A stretch of DNA of 18,913 nucleotides, from assembly GCA_007124105.1 (NCBI GenBank), contig SLFT01000496.1:1-18913 (forward strand), in the 5' to 3' direction. Each line of letters begins with the position of its first letter. The stretch's first letter is position 1. The notes under the pieces were generated by a model. That model searched no databases. It had not been told where the DNA came from and saw only the letters and a program-made list of their open reading frames with translations. A program made the position numbers and the translations under genes. Positions 6,638 to 14,355 of this stretch are shown piece by piece. The stretch is from Candidatus Hydrogenedentota bacterium. GTDB taxonomy: Bacteria; Hydrogenedentota; Hydrogenedentia; Hydrogenedentales; CAITNO01.

Positions 6638-7873
6638 CTATAAATTCTGGGCTACGGCGGCGGCAAATTCACTGCACTTAAGTGCTGTTGCGCCCTCCAT
6701 CAAGCGCGCGAAATCGTAGGTGACCTGTTTCTTCTGGAACGTGCGCGTTAACGCATTGATAATGGCGTCCGCCACTTCATTCCAGCCCAGATGCTCGAAC
6801 ATCATGACGCCCGATAATACGACGCTGCTGGGGTTGACTTTGTCGAGATTTGCGTACTTGGGCGCCGTGCCGTGGGTGGCCTCGAAAATGGCCGTGCCCT
6901 TTTCGTAGTTGATGTTGGCGCCCGGCGCTATGCCGATGCCGCCCACCTGTGCGGCCAGCGCATCGCTCATATAGTCGCCGTTCAGGTTCATGGTGGCCAC
7001 CACGTCGAATTCGCGGGGACGGGTCAGAATCTGTTGTAGAAAGATGTCGGCGATAGTGTCCTTGACAAGAATTTTGTCGCCAGGGTCGCCGTTGCAATCG
7101 TCCCAGCCGACAGCGACATCCGAGAACTCTTCGCGCACCAGTTCATAGCCCCATTTTCTGAATGCGCCCTCGGTGAACTTCATGATGTTGCCCTTATGGA
7201 CAAGGGTTACACTCTTGCGCTTCTGCTGTACAGCGTAATTGATGGCCGCTCTAATGAGTCGTTTCGAGCCGGTTTCGCTGATGGGTTTGATGCCAATGCC
7301 GGAATCAGGCCGGATATTCCAGCCGAATTCACGCCCACAAAATTCGATAAGCCGCGCCGTTTCCGGCGTCCCCGCCTGTAATTCCATGCCCGCGTATACG
7401 TCCTCGGTATTCTCGCGGAAGATTACCATGTTCACGGCATCCGGTTCGCGTACAGGGCTGGGCACACCTTCAAAATGGCGTACGGGTCGGACGCAGGCGA
7501 ACAGGTCCAACTGCTGCCGCAGCGACACATTGAGGCTTCGGAAACCGCCGCCCACCGGCGTGGTCAACGGGCCTTTAATGGCCACTTCGTATTCGCGAAT
7601 GGCATCCAGCGTTTCGTCGGGAAGATATGCGCCGTACAGGCCATTGGCCTTTTCTCCCGCGTAGATTTCCATCCATGAAATGGCGCGTTTGCCGCCATAA
7701 CAATGCTTGACCGCTGCGTCGAAGAGCATCCGTGACGCGCGCCATATATCCGGGCCTGTGCCATCCCCTTCGATGAAGCAGATAATGGGGTTGTCCGGCG
7801 TGGACACTTGGCCTGCCGCGTCTACCTTGATCACGTCGCCCGCGGGCACGGTAATATGTTTGAACTTGCTCAT
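6638..7873 (-). CDS. icd: Isocitrate dehydrogenase, NADP-dependent
   Basis: TCA-cycle enzyme oxidising isocitrate to 2-oxoglutarate and CO2, forming NADPH, in the cytoplasm. At 411 aa it is close to the E. coli length (416), and the substrate residues keep E. coli numbering: Ser113, Asn115, Arg119, Arg129, Arg153 and Tyr160. The metal-binding acid cluster is in NLNGDYMSDALAAQ (297-308). NADP preference is indicated by HGTAPKY (334-340, Lys339-Tyr340) together with Tyr386 and Arg390 in VTYDFARLMEG, which match the E. coli Lys344, Tyr345, Tyr391 and Arg395. The start ATG is preceded by AAAGGAA. It lies downstream of serA on the same strand but 396 bases away, so it probably has its own promoter. 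Confidence 0.97.
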   Translation of the reverse strand: MSKFKHITVPAGDVIKVDAAGQVSTPDNPIICFIEGDGTGPDIWRASRMLFDAAVKHCYGGKRAISWMEIYAGEKANGLYGAYLPDETLDAIREYEVAIKGPLTTPVGGGFRSLNVSLRQQLDLFACVRPVRHFEGVPSPVREPDAVNMVIFRENTEDVYAGMELQAGTPETARLIEFCGREFGWNIRPDSGIGIKPISETGSKRLIRAAINYAVQQKRKSVTLVHKGNIMKFTEGAFRKWGYELVREEFSDVAVGWDDCNGDPGDKILVKDTIADIFLQQILTRPREFDVVATMNLNGDYMSDALAAQVGGIGIAPGANINYEKGTAIFEATHGTAPKYANLDKVNPSSVVLSGVMMFEHLGWNEVADAIINALTRTFQKKQVTYDFARLMEGATALKCSEFAAAVAQNL

Positions 7874-8269
7874 GGAGTGATTCCTTTCTATTTGTTCTGT
7901 TCTGTTATTTTCGCGTACGTCACTATGTTCCCTGTTGCGTCAGGCAACTGTCCAGCGTGACGCTTTTCTGAATCAAAATATTGAATCCACTGGGCCAACG
8001 TGCTACGGCAAAACGGTGTGTTCCGCTTCGTTTCACCCACCCTGCGGTTCTCTGTTGAGGTTTATCAAGGCCGTAAAAAAGGACTATTTGTTTGGCTGTC
8101 CGTCCCTTCTTTTACGCCGTCTATGTGTTGGCGCTAAAAGCGTCCATGCAAATTCCGTCGAGGCCAGGAAGTCTGAACCTGCGCAACCGAACGAAGCGGT
8201 AAAGCGAAAAAACGAGGCTGATACCGCCTGTCATTAGTGTCTTGGCGCGGAGAGTGCTGGTGGATTTCG
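7874..8269. other. Non-coding interval between serA and icd
   Basis: 396 bases without a convincing gene. An open frame on the plus strand (7935-8237) has low-complexity chance composition and no Shine-Dalgarno, so I do not call it. A short terminator-like hairpin for serA is at 8207-8229. A 5-bp hairpin (GTTGC-GTCAG-GCAAC) lies near 7933. The icd promoter and leader must lie here, but I see no clear -35/-10 pair. Confidence 0.5.
8207..8229 (-). terminator. Possible intrinsic terminator of serA
   Basis: On the minus strand, AGGC (8226-8229), loop GGTATCA and GCCT (8215-8218) are followed by CG and six T (8207-8212), 41 bases after the serA stop. The stem has only four pairs, so it is weak. 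Confidence 0.4.
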
Positions 8270-9868
8270 TTATGTGGAAGTATGCGCCTCGGGCAGCGCC
8301 ACAAACCGCACTTCATTGACATGGGGTACTTGACGGCATTTTTCCAGTACTTCGTCACTTAGCGGCGCGTCAAGATTCAGTACGGTTGTGGCATGACCGC
8401 CCCGGCTGTCGCGTCCGAGGACAAGGTTGGCGATATTGACGCCGGTCTCGCCGATGGCGGTACACATGCGTCCGATGATCAGGGGTTTGTCTTCGTTCAT
8501 GCTTATCAGCATGTATCCCTCGGGCTTGGCGTCCACGCGCATCCCATCAATGGTGCATATCCGCGGATCAGTACGATTAAACAGCGTACCGCGTACGCTG
8601 CGCGTTTCCTTGTCAGTGAACACTGTAACATTAATCTCGAAGGCATAGCTCGGACTGGCGGCGCCGCGTTTTTCGCTGAGTTCAATGCCGCGATCCTGCA
8701 ATTGGGAGGGAGCGCTGACCATGTTGACTGTTTCCACCATGGGTGTGAGGAAACCGCAAATAATGGCCGCTGTAATGGGATAGGTGTCCGTAACGCCCAT
8801 ATCGCCCAGGTACTCGATTTCGATGGACTTGGGGCGTCCAAGGGCAAAGAGCGATTGGAACAGTCCCAGCCGCTCGGCGAGATAGAGGAGCGGTTGCAGG
8901 GTCATCCGGGTTTCGCTGTCAAGGCTGGGTACGTTCACAGCGTTGACAATGGCGCCAGTAGTCAGATAATCAACCATTTGTTGTGCCACATCCACCGCCA
9001 CGGTTAGCTGCGCTTCGTCCGTGGAGGCGGCCAAATGTGGGGTCATGATAATATTGTCCAGGCCAATGAACGGATTGTTTTCAAAAGGTTCACTGGTGTA
9101 TACATCGAGTGCGGCGCCGGCAATGGTCTTACTGCGCAACGCTTCGGCCAAATCCTGTTCGTTCACAATGCCGCCTCGGGCTGTGTTGATAATACGGCAG
9201 TTGGGCTTCATCATTTTGAGTTGCGCCGCCCCAATCATGTTGTCGGTCTTGTCTGACTTCGGCGCATGGACGGAGATGAAGTCGGAACGAGTAAATAAAT
9301 CGTCCAAGTTGACCAGTTCAACCCCCAGACTTTCCGCTTTTAACGCGCTTAATATCGGGTCGTAGGCCAGCACGCGCATTTCGAAGGCGCGCGCGCGTTT
9401 TGCCAGTGCGCCGCCGATGCGGCCCACGCCGATAATGCCCAGTGTTTTGCCGCACAGTTCCGTGCCCATGAATTTCTTGCGGTCCCACCTGCCTTCCTGC
9501 ATGGAAAGGTGCGCCGGCGGTATGTTCCGACACAAGGCCAGCATCAAGGCAAATGCATGCTCGCAGGTCGAGATGGTGTTGCCGCCGGGCGTGTTCATCA
9601 CCACAATGCCCTTCTTGGTGGCTGCGGCCTTATCTATGTTGTCCGTGCCCACGCCAGCGCGGCCAATTACCTTCAGGCGCGTGGCGCCTTCAAGCGCTTC
9701 CGCCGTCACTTTTGTGGCGCTGCGTACCACCAGCCCGTCATAGTCGTTGATGATAGCGGCCAGTTCCCCGGGCTTTTGCGGCGGCTTGACATCTATCTCA
9801 ATGCCCGCCTGCCGGAATAGCTCCACGCCCTCGGCGCTCAATCCATCTAATACTAGTACTTTCGGCAT
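8270..9868 (-). CDS. serA: D-3-phosphoglycerate dehydrogenase (long form with ACT domain)
   Basis: First step of serine synthesis: oxidises 3-phosphoglycerate to 3-phosphohydroxypyruvate with NAD, in the cytoplasm. The 532-aa length matches the long type with an intervening (ASB) domain and C-terminal ACT domain. The substrate segment is RSATKVT (49-55). The Rossmann motif is GIIGVGRIGGALAKRA (144-159). Catalytic residues fit Arg231 (NTARGGIVNE), Glu260 (SEPFENNP) and His278 (TPHLAAST). The ACT domain (about 455-527) contains DKPLIIGRMCTAIGETGVNIAN, suggesting feedback by serine. The start ATG has GGAG nine bases upstream. It is divergent from the AmaP-like gene across a 441-base interval. 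Confidence 0.97.
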   Translation of the reverse strand: MPKVLVLDGLSAEGVELFRQAGIEIDVKPPQKPGELAAIINDYDGLVVRSATKVTAEALEGATRLKVIGRAGVGTDNIDKAAATKKGIVVMNTPGGNTISTCEHAFALMLALCRNIPPAHLSMQEGRWDRKKFMGTELCGKTLGIIGVGRIGGALAKRARAFEMRVLAYDPILSALKAESLGVELVNLDDLFTRSDFISVHAPKSDKTDNMIGAAQLKMMKPNCRIINTARGGIVNEQDLAEALRSKTIAGAALDVYTSEPFENNPFIGLDNIIMTPHLAASTDEAQLTVAVDVAQQMVDYLTTGAIVNAVNVPSLDSETRMTLQPLLYLAERLGLFQSLFALGRPKSIEIEYLGDMGVTDTYPITAAIICGFLTPMVETVNMVSAPSQLQDRGIELSEKRGAASPSYAFEINVTVFTDKETRSVRGTLFNRTDPRICTIDGMRVDAKPEGYMLISMNEDKPLIIGRMCTAIGETGVNIANLVLGRDSRGGHATTVLNLDAPLSDEVLEKCRQVPHVNEVRFVALPEAHTST

Positions 9869-10309
9869 AATAAGTTTCTCCGTAATTCGAAGAGCGTATC
9901 TACTGATAACAGGGAGGTAAATTAAACGTACACTGTGAGGCGCGTACCGGCGCCGGGGGTAGCGTAAAAGCGGTCATTTCCAGTGAAAAGCAATGTGAAG
10001 ACTGGCTACGATGCGCAATATGCCCCGCCGTACGCACGGAAACTGTTCCCAGCGCGCGTAGTGACGCCTATTACAATACCCGAGAACTACGGCATAAATC
10101 AAAAAGGAAGCGCAACAGCAACGTGATGCGATACGCGTCCCATGCCTGTCTGGTTCATTTGCGCATCGTCACTTCAAAATTAAGCGCGTGTTCCTTTCGC
10201 GGCGCGTATGGTCTTTATGATAGAATTATTGGGCAATGTAAATTATCGCCTGGCGCACTTGTCGGCAGTGGCACCGTCTTTACGCGGGCGAACCAGAAGG
10301 AATAGCACT
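9869..10309. other. Divergent promoter interval between serA and the AmaP-like gene
   Basis: 441 bases with no gene I can support. A 60-codon frame at 10123-10305 and an upstream extension of the AmaP-like frame to 10208 lack ribosome-binding sites. The only regulatory signal seen is the TATGAT box at 10216-10221. The serA leader must lie at the left end, but no clear promoter hexamers or riboswitch were recognised. Confidence 0.45.
10216..10221 (+). promoter_or_regulatory. Candidate -10 box of the AmaP-like gene
   Basis: TTTATGATAGAATTA (10214-10228) matches 2440-2454 at 14 of 15 bases and shares TTTATGAT with 3926. It would give a leader of about 80 bases. No convincing -35 hexamer is present at normal spacing. 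Confidence 0.4.
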
Positions 10310-11773
10310 ATGAAACTTGCGACCATGAAGATTGTGTGTTTACTGGCGCTGGTTAGCGGCGTGTTTATGGTGGGTCTCGTCCTTGACATCAGCTATGCGC
10401 AGATCGCGTATGAGCGCGCGCTGGAATCATGGCCTCGCCAGGAAAGCGGCGACTTGAACCTGCGCGTTCCCGGCGCTGTTTTGGGCGTGCTGTTTATTGT
10501 CTTGGGATTGTACGGGTTGCTTCCCAAAATACCTGTGTCCCGTAGCGGCGCCATTACCTACAAAGGCGCCAATGGCGATATCGTACTGCAATTGGCGCCC
10601 ATTCGGAAGGTGTTGCTCAAGATGATGCGTCGGATGCCTGAAGTGTACTCCATTGACTTGAATCTGCGTCCCGACAGCGACGAGCGGCGCGCCCGTATTG
10701 ACGCCGACGTGGTGCTCAAGAACTGTGCCGCCCAGGGCGCGCGCCAGTGCGCGAAAATTGTGGCGGCTTGTCTTACCACCACAGCGCAAGGGTTGTTGGG
10801 CCTTGAGGACTTGAGCGCGGTGCGCATCAATATTAAGGGCGTACATGTGGACATCGGCGCCGCCGGCAAGCAGGTGCGCGAGCAGTTGCAGATGCAACAG
10901 GCCGAAGAAGCCGCGGCCTGCGCCCTGGCGCGGACGTCTGTGGCCGATGCCGCCACGAAAAGCGACGACGTTGAAGCGCCGGAGCAAACAGAAGAAACGG
11001 CCACGCCCGAGCAGGATACCGAGTCCGATGCGCAAGCAGGCGAAATGCCAGAACCTTTGGATGACTACGAACGCGACGCGCAAGAACCGGAACAGCCAGG
11101 GGCTGTGGCATCCGACGAACCCGATGAGCAAGCGATAGAAATGTCAGATGCTGTGGAGGCCGACGAACTCCAGGCGCAAGAAGTGGAAGCGCTGGAGGCT
11201 ACCGAGGATGGGGTTCTTGATGCTCAAGAACCCGAAACACTCGAGCCTTTGGGGGAAGACGGGACTCAAGCCCAGGCGGCGGCGATGGCTGCCTCTGTGC
11301 GGGATGATGCATCGCCTTTGGAAGTTGCCGCGCCAGAAGAAGATAGCCTGTCTGTAACGGAAGAGGAAGACGAGTATGCCCCGGATGTAGAGGCTGTTGA
11401 TACGCCGGAACCGGTTGAAGCGGAGGAGGAATACCCGGAGGTTCAGGATGATGCGGCGGCTTCGCATGTTGAAGATGCCGACACGTCCGCGTTGATTGAC
11501 AGCGACGAGGACAACTATGCCGCGCCGGAGGGCGTAACGCTGCCGCCGCTCATGGGCGAGCAGGGAATGCCGTCCGAGGCCAGGGACAACTACGAAGGCG
11601 AAACGGCTGACGATGACGCTGATGAAGCGTCAGTGGATGCGGTGGAACCGGCGGAAATTTTGGAAGAGCCGGATTGGAAGAGTAAGGATGCGCCGGAACC
11701 GATGGCCGAAGAATCGGAAGATGCGTATCAGGAATCGGAAGATGATGAGGGCGATGACACGCCCATCGTATAA
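10310..11773 (+). CDS. AmaP/Asp23-like membrane protein with a ~275-residue acidic tail
   Basis: A 487-aa protein. Two N-terminal membrane helices (about 8-27 and 55-72) are followed by a small alpha/beta domain (GAITYKGANGDIVLQLAPIRKVLLKMM... to VRINIKGVHVDI, 80-182). This layout is that of the alkaline-shock membrane anchor AmaP and its Asp23/YloU-type domain. AmaP proteins are usually under 200 aa. Here residues from about 213 to the end form a long, very acidic stretch rich in E, D, A and P with almost no hydrophobic clusters, probably disordered and cytoplasmic. The start ATG 10310 is chosen for AGGA eight bases upstream. No separate Asp23 gene is in the window. Function is inferred: membrane tethering or envelope stress. 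hisF begins 90 bases downstream. Confidence 0.7.
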   Translation: MKLATMKIVCLLALVSGVFMVGLVLDISYAQIAYERALESWPRQESGDLNLRVPGAVLGVLFIVLGLYGLLPKIPVSRSGAITYKGANGDIVLQLAPIRKVLLKMMRRMPEVYSIDLNLRPDSDERRARIDADVVLKNCAAQGARQCAKIVAACLTTTAQGLLGLEDLSAVRINIKGVHVDIGAAGKQVREQLQMQQAEEAAACALARTSVADAATKSDDVEAPEQTEETATPEQDTESDAQAGEMPEPLDDYERDAQEPEQPGAVASDEPDEQAIEMSDAVEADELQAQEVEALEATEDGVLDAQEPETLEPLGEDGTQAQAAAMAASVRDDASPLEVAAPEEDSLSVTEEEDEYAPDVEAVDTPEPVEAEEEYPEVQDDAAASHVEDADTSALIDSDEDNYAAPEGVTLPPLMGEQGMPSEARDNYEGETADDDADEASVDAVEPAEILEEPDWKSKDAPEPMAEESEDAYQESEDDEGDDTPIV

Positions 11774-11849
11774 CGGTCCAGGCGCAACGATTAGACGCCA
11801 GAAAAGTCGTGGGTGCTTTTTCGTGTGTGTGTATGTGCCCTGGTGAAAG

Positions 11850-11855
11850 TATAGT
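11850..11855 (+). promoter_or_regulatory. Candidate -10 box TATAGT immediately before hisF
   Basis: TATAGT ends eight bases before the hisF ATG, so a transcript from it would be leaderless or nearly so. hisF has no Shine-Dalgarno sequence, which fits. No matching -35 is visible (GT-repeat there), so the call is weak. Confidence 0.3.
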
Positions 11856-11863
11856 AAAAAGCA

Positions 11864-12640
11864 ATGCTTGCCAAAAGAATTATCCCTTGTCTGGATGTGG
11901 CCGATGGTCGTGTCGTGAAAGGCGTGAAATTTCTTGGTTTGCGCGATGCGGGCGACCCCGTCGAGATAGCGCGACGCTATGACGAAGAAAAAGCCGATGA
12001 AATCGTTTTTCTTGACATTCGCGCTTCCACAGACAATCGCGAAACCATGACCGATGTGGTGCGCCGCACAGCCGAACAGGTGTTTATGCCTTTATGTGTT
12101 GGCGGCGGCATCCGAACCCTTGATGATATTCGACGTATGCTGAATGCCGGCGCGGACAAAGTATCCATCAACACACCCGCCATCGAGAACCCCGAGTTTG
12201 TGGCGAGGGCGTCGGACAGGTTTGGCGCCCAATGTATTGTGGTGGCTATTGACGCCATGAAATACCAACCCGGCGAGGGTGAGGGGTATTATGTGAAAAG
12301 CCACGGCGGCCGTGAAGGCGGGCGGGCGACGCCGCTCGAACCGGTGGCCTGGGCGCGGGAAGTGGAACGACGCGGCGCTGGCGAGATTCTGCTGACCGCT
12401 ATGGACTGTGACGGCGTAAAGGACGGCTATGACATCGCGTTGACGCGCGCCGTGGCTGATGCGGTCACTATTCCGGTGATCGCCAGTGGCGGCGCGGGAA
12501 CCCTTGACCATTTGCGCGCCGTGCTCCAGGAAGGGGGCGCGGACGCTGCGCTCGCCGCGTCCATATTCCACTACCGGGAATACACCATCAGCCAGGCCAG
12601 GGAATATCTTGCAAAGCACGGGGTGCCTGTGCGATCCTAA
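11864..12640 (+). CDS. hisF: Imidazole glycerol phosphate synthase, cyclase subunit HisF
   Basis: Cyclase half of the HisF-HisH complex in histidine synthesis. With ammonia from HisH it converts PRFAR to imidazole glycerol phosphate and AICAR. A (beta/alpha)8 barrel of 258 aa, normal for the family. Catalytic Asp11 (PCLDVADG) and Asp130 (VVAIDAMK) are both present. Phosphate-binding loops CVGGGIRT (78-85) and IASGGAGT (C-terminal half) are intact, as is ILLTAMDCDGVKDGYD. The start MLAKRIIPCLD is the family start, yet no Shine-Dalgarno precedes it (AGTAAAAAGCA). No hisH, hisA or other his gene is near, so the pathway is dispersed. It lies upstream of the trp leader on the same strand and could be co-transcribed with it. 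Confidence 0.97.
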   Translation: MLAKRIIPCLDVADGRVVKGVKFLGLRDAGDPVEIARRYDEEKADEIVFLDIRASTDNRETMTDVVRRTAEQVFMPLCVGGGIRTLDDIRRMLNAGADKVSINTPAIENPEFVARASDRFGAQCIVVAIDAMKYQPGEGEGYYVKSHGGREGGRATPLEPVAWAREVERRGAGEILLTAMDCDGVKDGYDIALTRAVADAVTIPVIASGGAGTLDHLRAVLQEGGADAALAASIFHYREYTISQAREYLAKHGVPVRS

Positions 12641-12731
12641 TAGAGGCGTGTGTAATGGTCGTAGCGCTGTTGCACAATCTGGAGGCGAGCGGATGTGGCA
12701 AGCAGTCCGAAACCTGAGACAGGAAATAACC

Positions 12732-12803
12732 ATGACAGAATGCGAACAACATAAACACTGGTGGTGGCGATGGCGACGCCACGTATGCTTTGGACGAGCA
12801 TAG
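12732..12803 (+). CDS. trpL: Trp-rich leader peptide of trpEG (trpL-type)
   Basis: A 23-codon ORF, MTECEQHKH then WWWRWRR and a short tail, ending TAG at 12801-12803. Four of five consecutive codons (12759-12773) are TGG. AGGA (12721-12724) stands seven bases before the ATG, a proper ribosome-binding site. It lies 64 bases before trpE on the same strand. A run of Trp codons in a short translated ORF ahead of trpE is the hallmark of ribosome-mediated control by charged tRNA-Trp. The ORF overlaps three competing hairpins (12764-12807). I know of no match to a described leader peptide, so the name is by analogy. Function in regulation is inferred. Confidence 0.85.
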   Translation: MTECEQHKHWWWRWRRHVCFGRA

Positions 12804-12821
12804 TCCACAAAACCCATTTTT
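12764..12821 (+). promoter_or_regulatory. Alternative hairpins in the trp leader
   Basis: Three stems can be drawn. GTGGCG/CGCCAC (12764-12769 with 12777-12782, loop of 7) covers the Trp codons. TATGCT/AGCATA (12784-12789 with 12797-12802, loop of 7) comes next. TGGAC/GTCCA (12791-12795 with 12803-12807) excludes the second. A T5 run (12817-12821) begins nine bases after the last stem, too far for a classical intrinsic terminator. The stop codon of the leader lies inside the second and third structures. The switch logic is therefore unclear, though exclusive pairing is evident. Confidence 0.5.
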
Positions 12822-12867
12822 AGTTGTTGTTGTTCTGTAACTTTAATTCCATGAGGAGTCTCCGGTT

Positions 12868-14355
12868 ATGTTTTTTCCTTCCCTTGACGACTTTCGAACG
12901 CTGGCCCGTGAGAATGCCGTGGTTCCTGTATACAAGGAAATCCTTGCTGATCTTGAAACCCCTGTTACCGCTTATCTGAAATTATCGCGCAACGCCGACT
13001 GCGCATTCCTGCTGGAAAGCGTGGAGAAGGCGGATACCATCGGCCAGTATTCATTTATCGGCGCGAATCCGTCGGTGGTGTTTCGCTCGAAAGGCAATGA
13101 CGGCGTCATTATCGAAAACGGCGAGGAGCGCGCCTTCACTGCCGATAATCCACTGGACGCGCTGCGCAATTTCATGCGTCAATACACGCCGGTACCCGTG
13201 CCGGGGTTGCCGTCGTTTCACGGCGGCGCCGTGGGGTATGTATCCTATGACCAGGTGCGTCACTTCGAGCATTTGCCGGACAACAATCCCGATACGCTCG
13301 GTTTGCCCGACCTGTACTTTATGATTACCGACACTATTTTGATTTTTGACCATGTCAACAACAAGATCAAGATTGTGTCCAACGCGCATGTCACAGACCA
13401 TCCGGACGCGGTATACAACGAGGCGCTGCGCAAGATTCACGAAATCGAGCAACGGCTGCGCGGCCCTCTGGTAGTGGCCTCCGAGCGCCTGCACAGTGCG
13501 CCCGAGGAACCGCAAATCATGTCCAACTTCACGAAGGAGGACTTCTGTGACGCCGTGCGCAAGGCGCGTGAATATATCTGCGCGGGCGACATCTTCCAAG
13601 TGGTGCTTTCGCAGCGCTTCAAGCGGCAGACAGGCATTGGGCCGGTCAACCTCTATCGCGCGTTGCGTTGCATCAATCCGTCGCCTTACATGCTGCTGCT
13701 GCAATTTCCGGACTTTGCTTTGGTCGGTTCGAGTCCCGAGGTAATGACCCAGGTAAAAAACGACGTATGCATGGTGCGACCGATCGCCGGCACGCGCAAG
13801 CGGGGCGATACACCCGAGGAGGACGTTGCGCTCGAGAAGGAACTGCTTGCGGACACCAAGGAGGTGGCCGAGCATATCATGCTGGTAGACCTCGGCCGCA
13901 ACGACATTGGACGGGTGAGCCAGCCTGGAACGGTCGCCCCTGTTCATGGCAAGCTGATGGTTATCGAGCGCTACTCCCATGTTATGCACATTGTAAGCGA
14001 GGTGGCGGGGAAGATGAAGCCGGAATGCACGGCTTACGACGCACTGGAAGCTACCTTTCCCATGGGTACGGTCAGTGGCGCGCCGAAAATTCGCGCCATG
14101 GAAATCATTGACGAACTGGAGCCCGAGCGGCGCGGTCCCTACGCGGGCGGCTGTGGCTACATTTCCTATTCAGGCGATATGGACACCTGTATCCTCATTC
14201 GCACCATGATAGTGAAAGATGGAAACGCTTATGTGCAGGCGGGCGCGGGCATCGTATACGACAGCGACCCCGAGCGCGAATATGAAGAAACGGTCAACAA
14301 GGCAAAGGCGTTGATGAAGGCGGTGGAATTCGCCGAAAAAGGGCTGGAATCATGA
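12868..14355 (+). CDS. trpE: Anthranilate synthase component I
   Basis: Catalyses the committed step of tryptophan synthesis, chorismate plus ammonia to anthranilate, using ammonia from TrpG. At 495 aa it is of normal length. The N-terminal domain has the tryptophan-binding LLES motif (48-51), so feedback inhibition is likely. The chorismate-binding domain has RPIAGTRKRG, LVDLGRNDIGRV, FPMGTVSGAPKIRAMEII and the C-terminal GAGIVYDSDPEREYEET, all intact. Start ATG 12868 has GAGGAG nine bases upstream. The stop overlaps the trpG start by ATGA, which implies coupled translation. With the leader ORF upstream, expression probably depends on tryptophan supply. PabB is a possible confusion, but the LLES motif, trpG coupling and leader favour TrpE. 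Confidence 0.96.
   Translation: MFFPSLDDFRTLARENAVVPVYKEILADLETPVTAYLKLSRNADCAFLLESVEKADTIGQYSFIGANPSVVFRSKGNDGVIIENGEERAFTADNPLDALRNFMRQYTPVPVPGLPSFHGGAVGYVSYDQVRHFEHLPDNNPDTLGLPDLYFMITDTILIFDHVNNKIKIVSNAHVTDHPDAVYNEALRKIHEIEQRLRGPLVVASERLHSAPEEPQIMSNFTKEDFCDAVRKAREYICAGDIFQVVLSQRFKRQTGIGPVNLYRALRCINPSPYMLLLQFPDFALVGSSPEVMTQVKNDVCMVRPIAGTRKRGDTPEEDVALEKELLADTKEVAEHIMLVDLGRNDIGRVSQPGTVAPVHGKLMVIERYSHVMHIVSEVAGKMKPECTAYDALEATFPMGTVSGAPKIRAMEIIDELEPERRGPYAGGCGYISYSGDMDTCILIRTMIVKDGNAYVQAGAGIVYDSDPEREYEETVNKAKALMKAVEFAEKGLES

Noticed and set aside
8130..8200. SRP RNA-like segment (CCAGGAAGTCTGAACCTG) in the serA-icd gap
   Set aside because: Does not carry the conserved GGAAGCAGC loop arrangement of 4.5S RNA and has no closing long hairpin.
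7935..8237. 100-codon plus-strand frame between serA and icd
   Set aside because: No Shine-Dalgarno, mixed composition unlike neighbouring genes; more likely intergenic.
10427..11131. Minus-strand open frame of 234 codons opposite the AmaP-like gene
   Set aside because: Antisense to an acidic, GC-biased coding stretch that suppresses stops on the other strand; its translation has no recognisable domain.
11774..11863. Terminator after the AmaP-like gene (T5 at 11817)
   Set aside because: No stem of more than four pairs adjoins the T-run.
13051..13989. Minus-strand open frame of 312 codons opposite trpE
   Set aside because: trpE is unmistakable; the antisense frame has Arg/His/Val-rich shadow composition.
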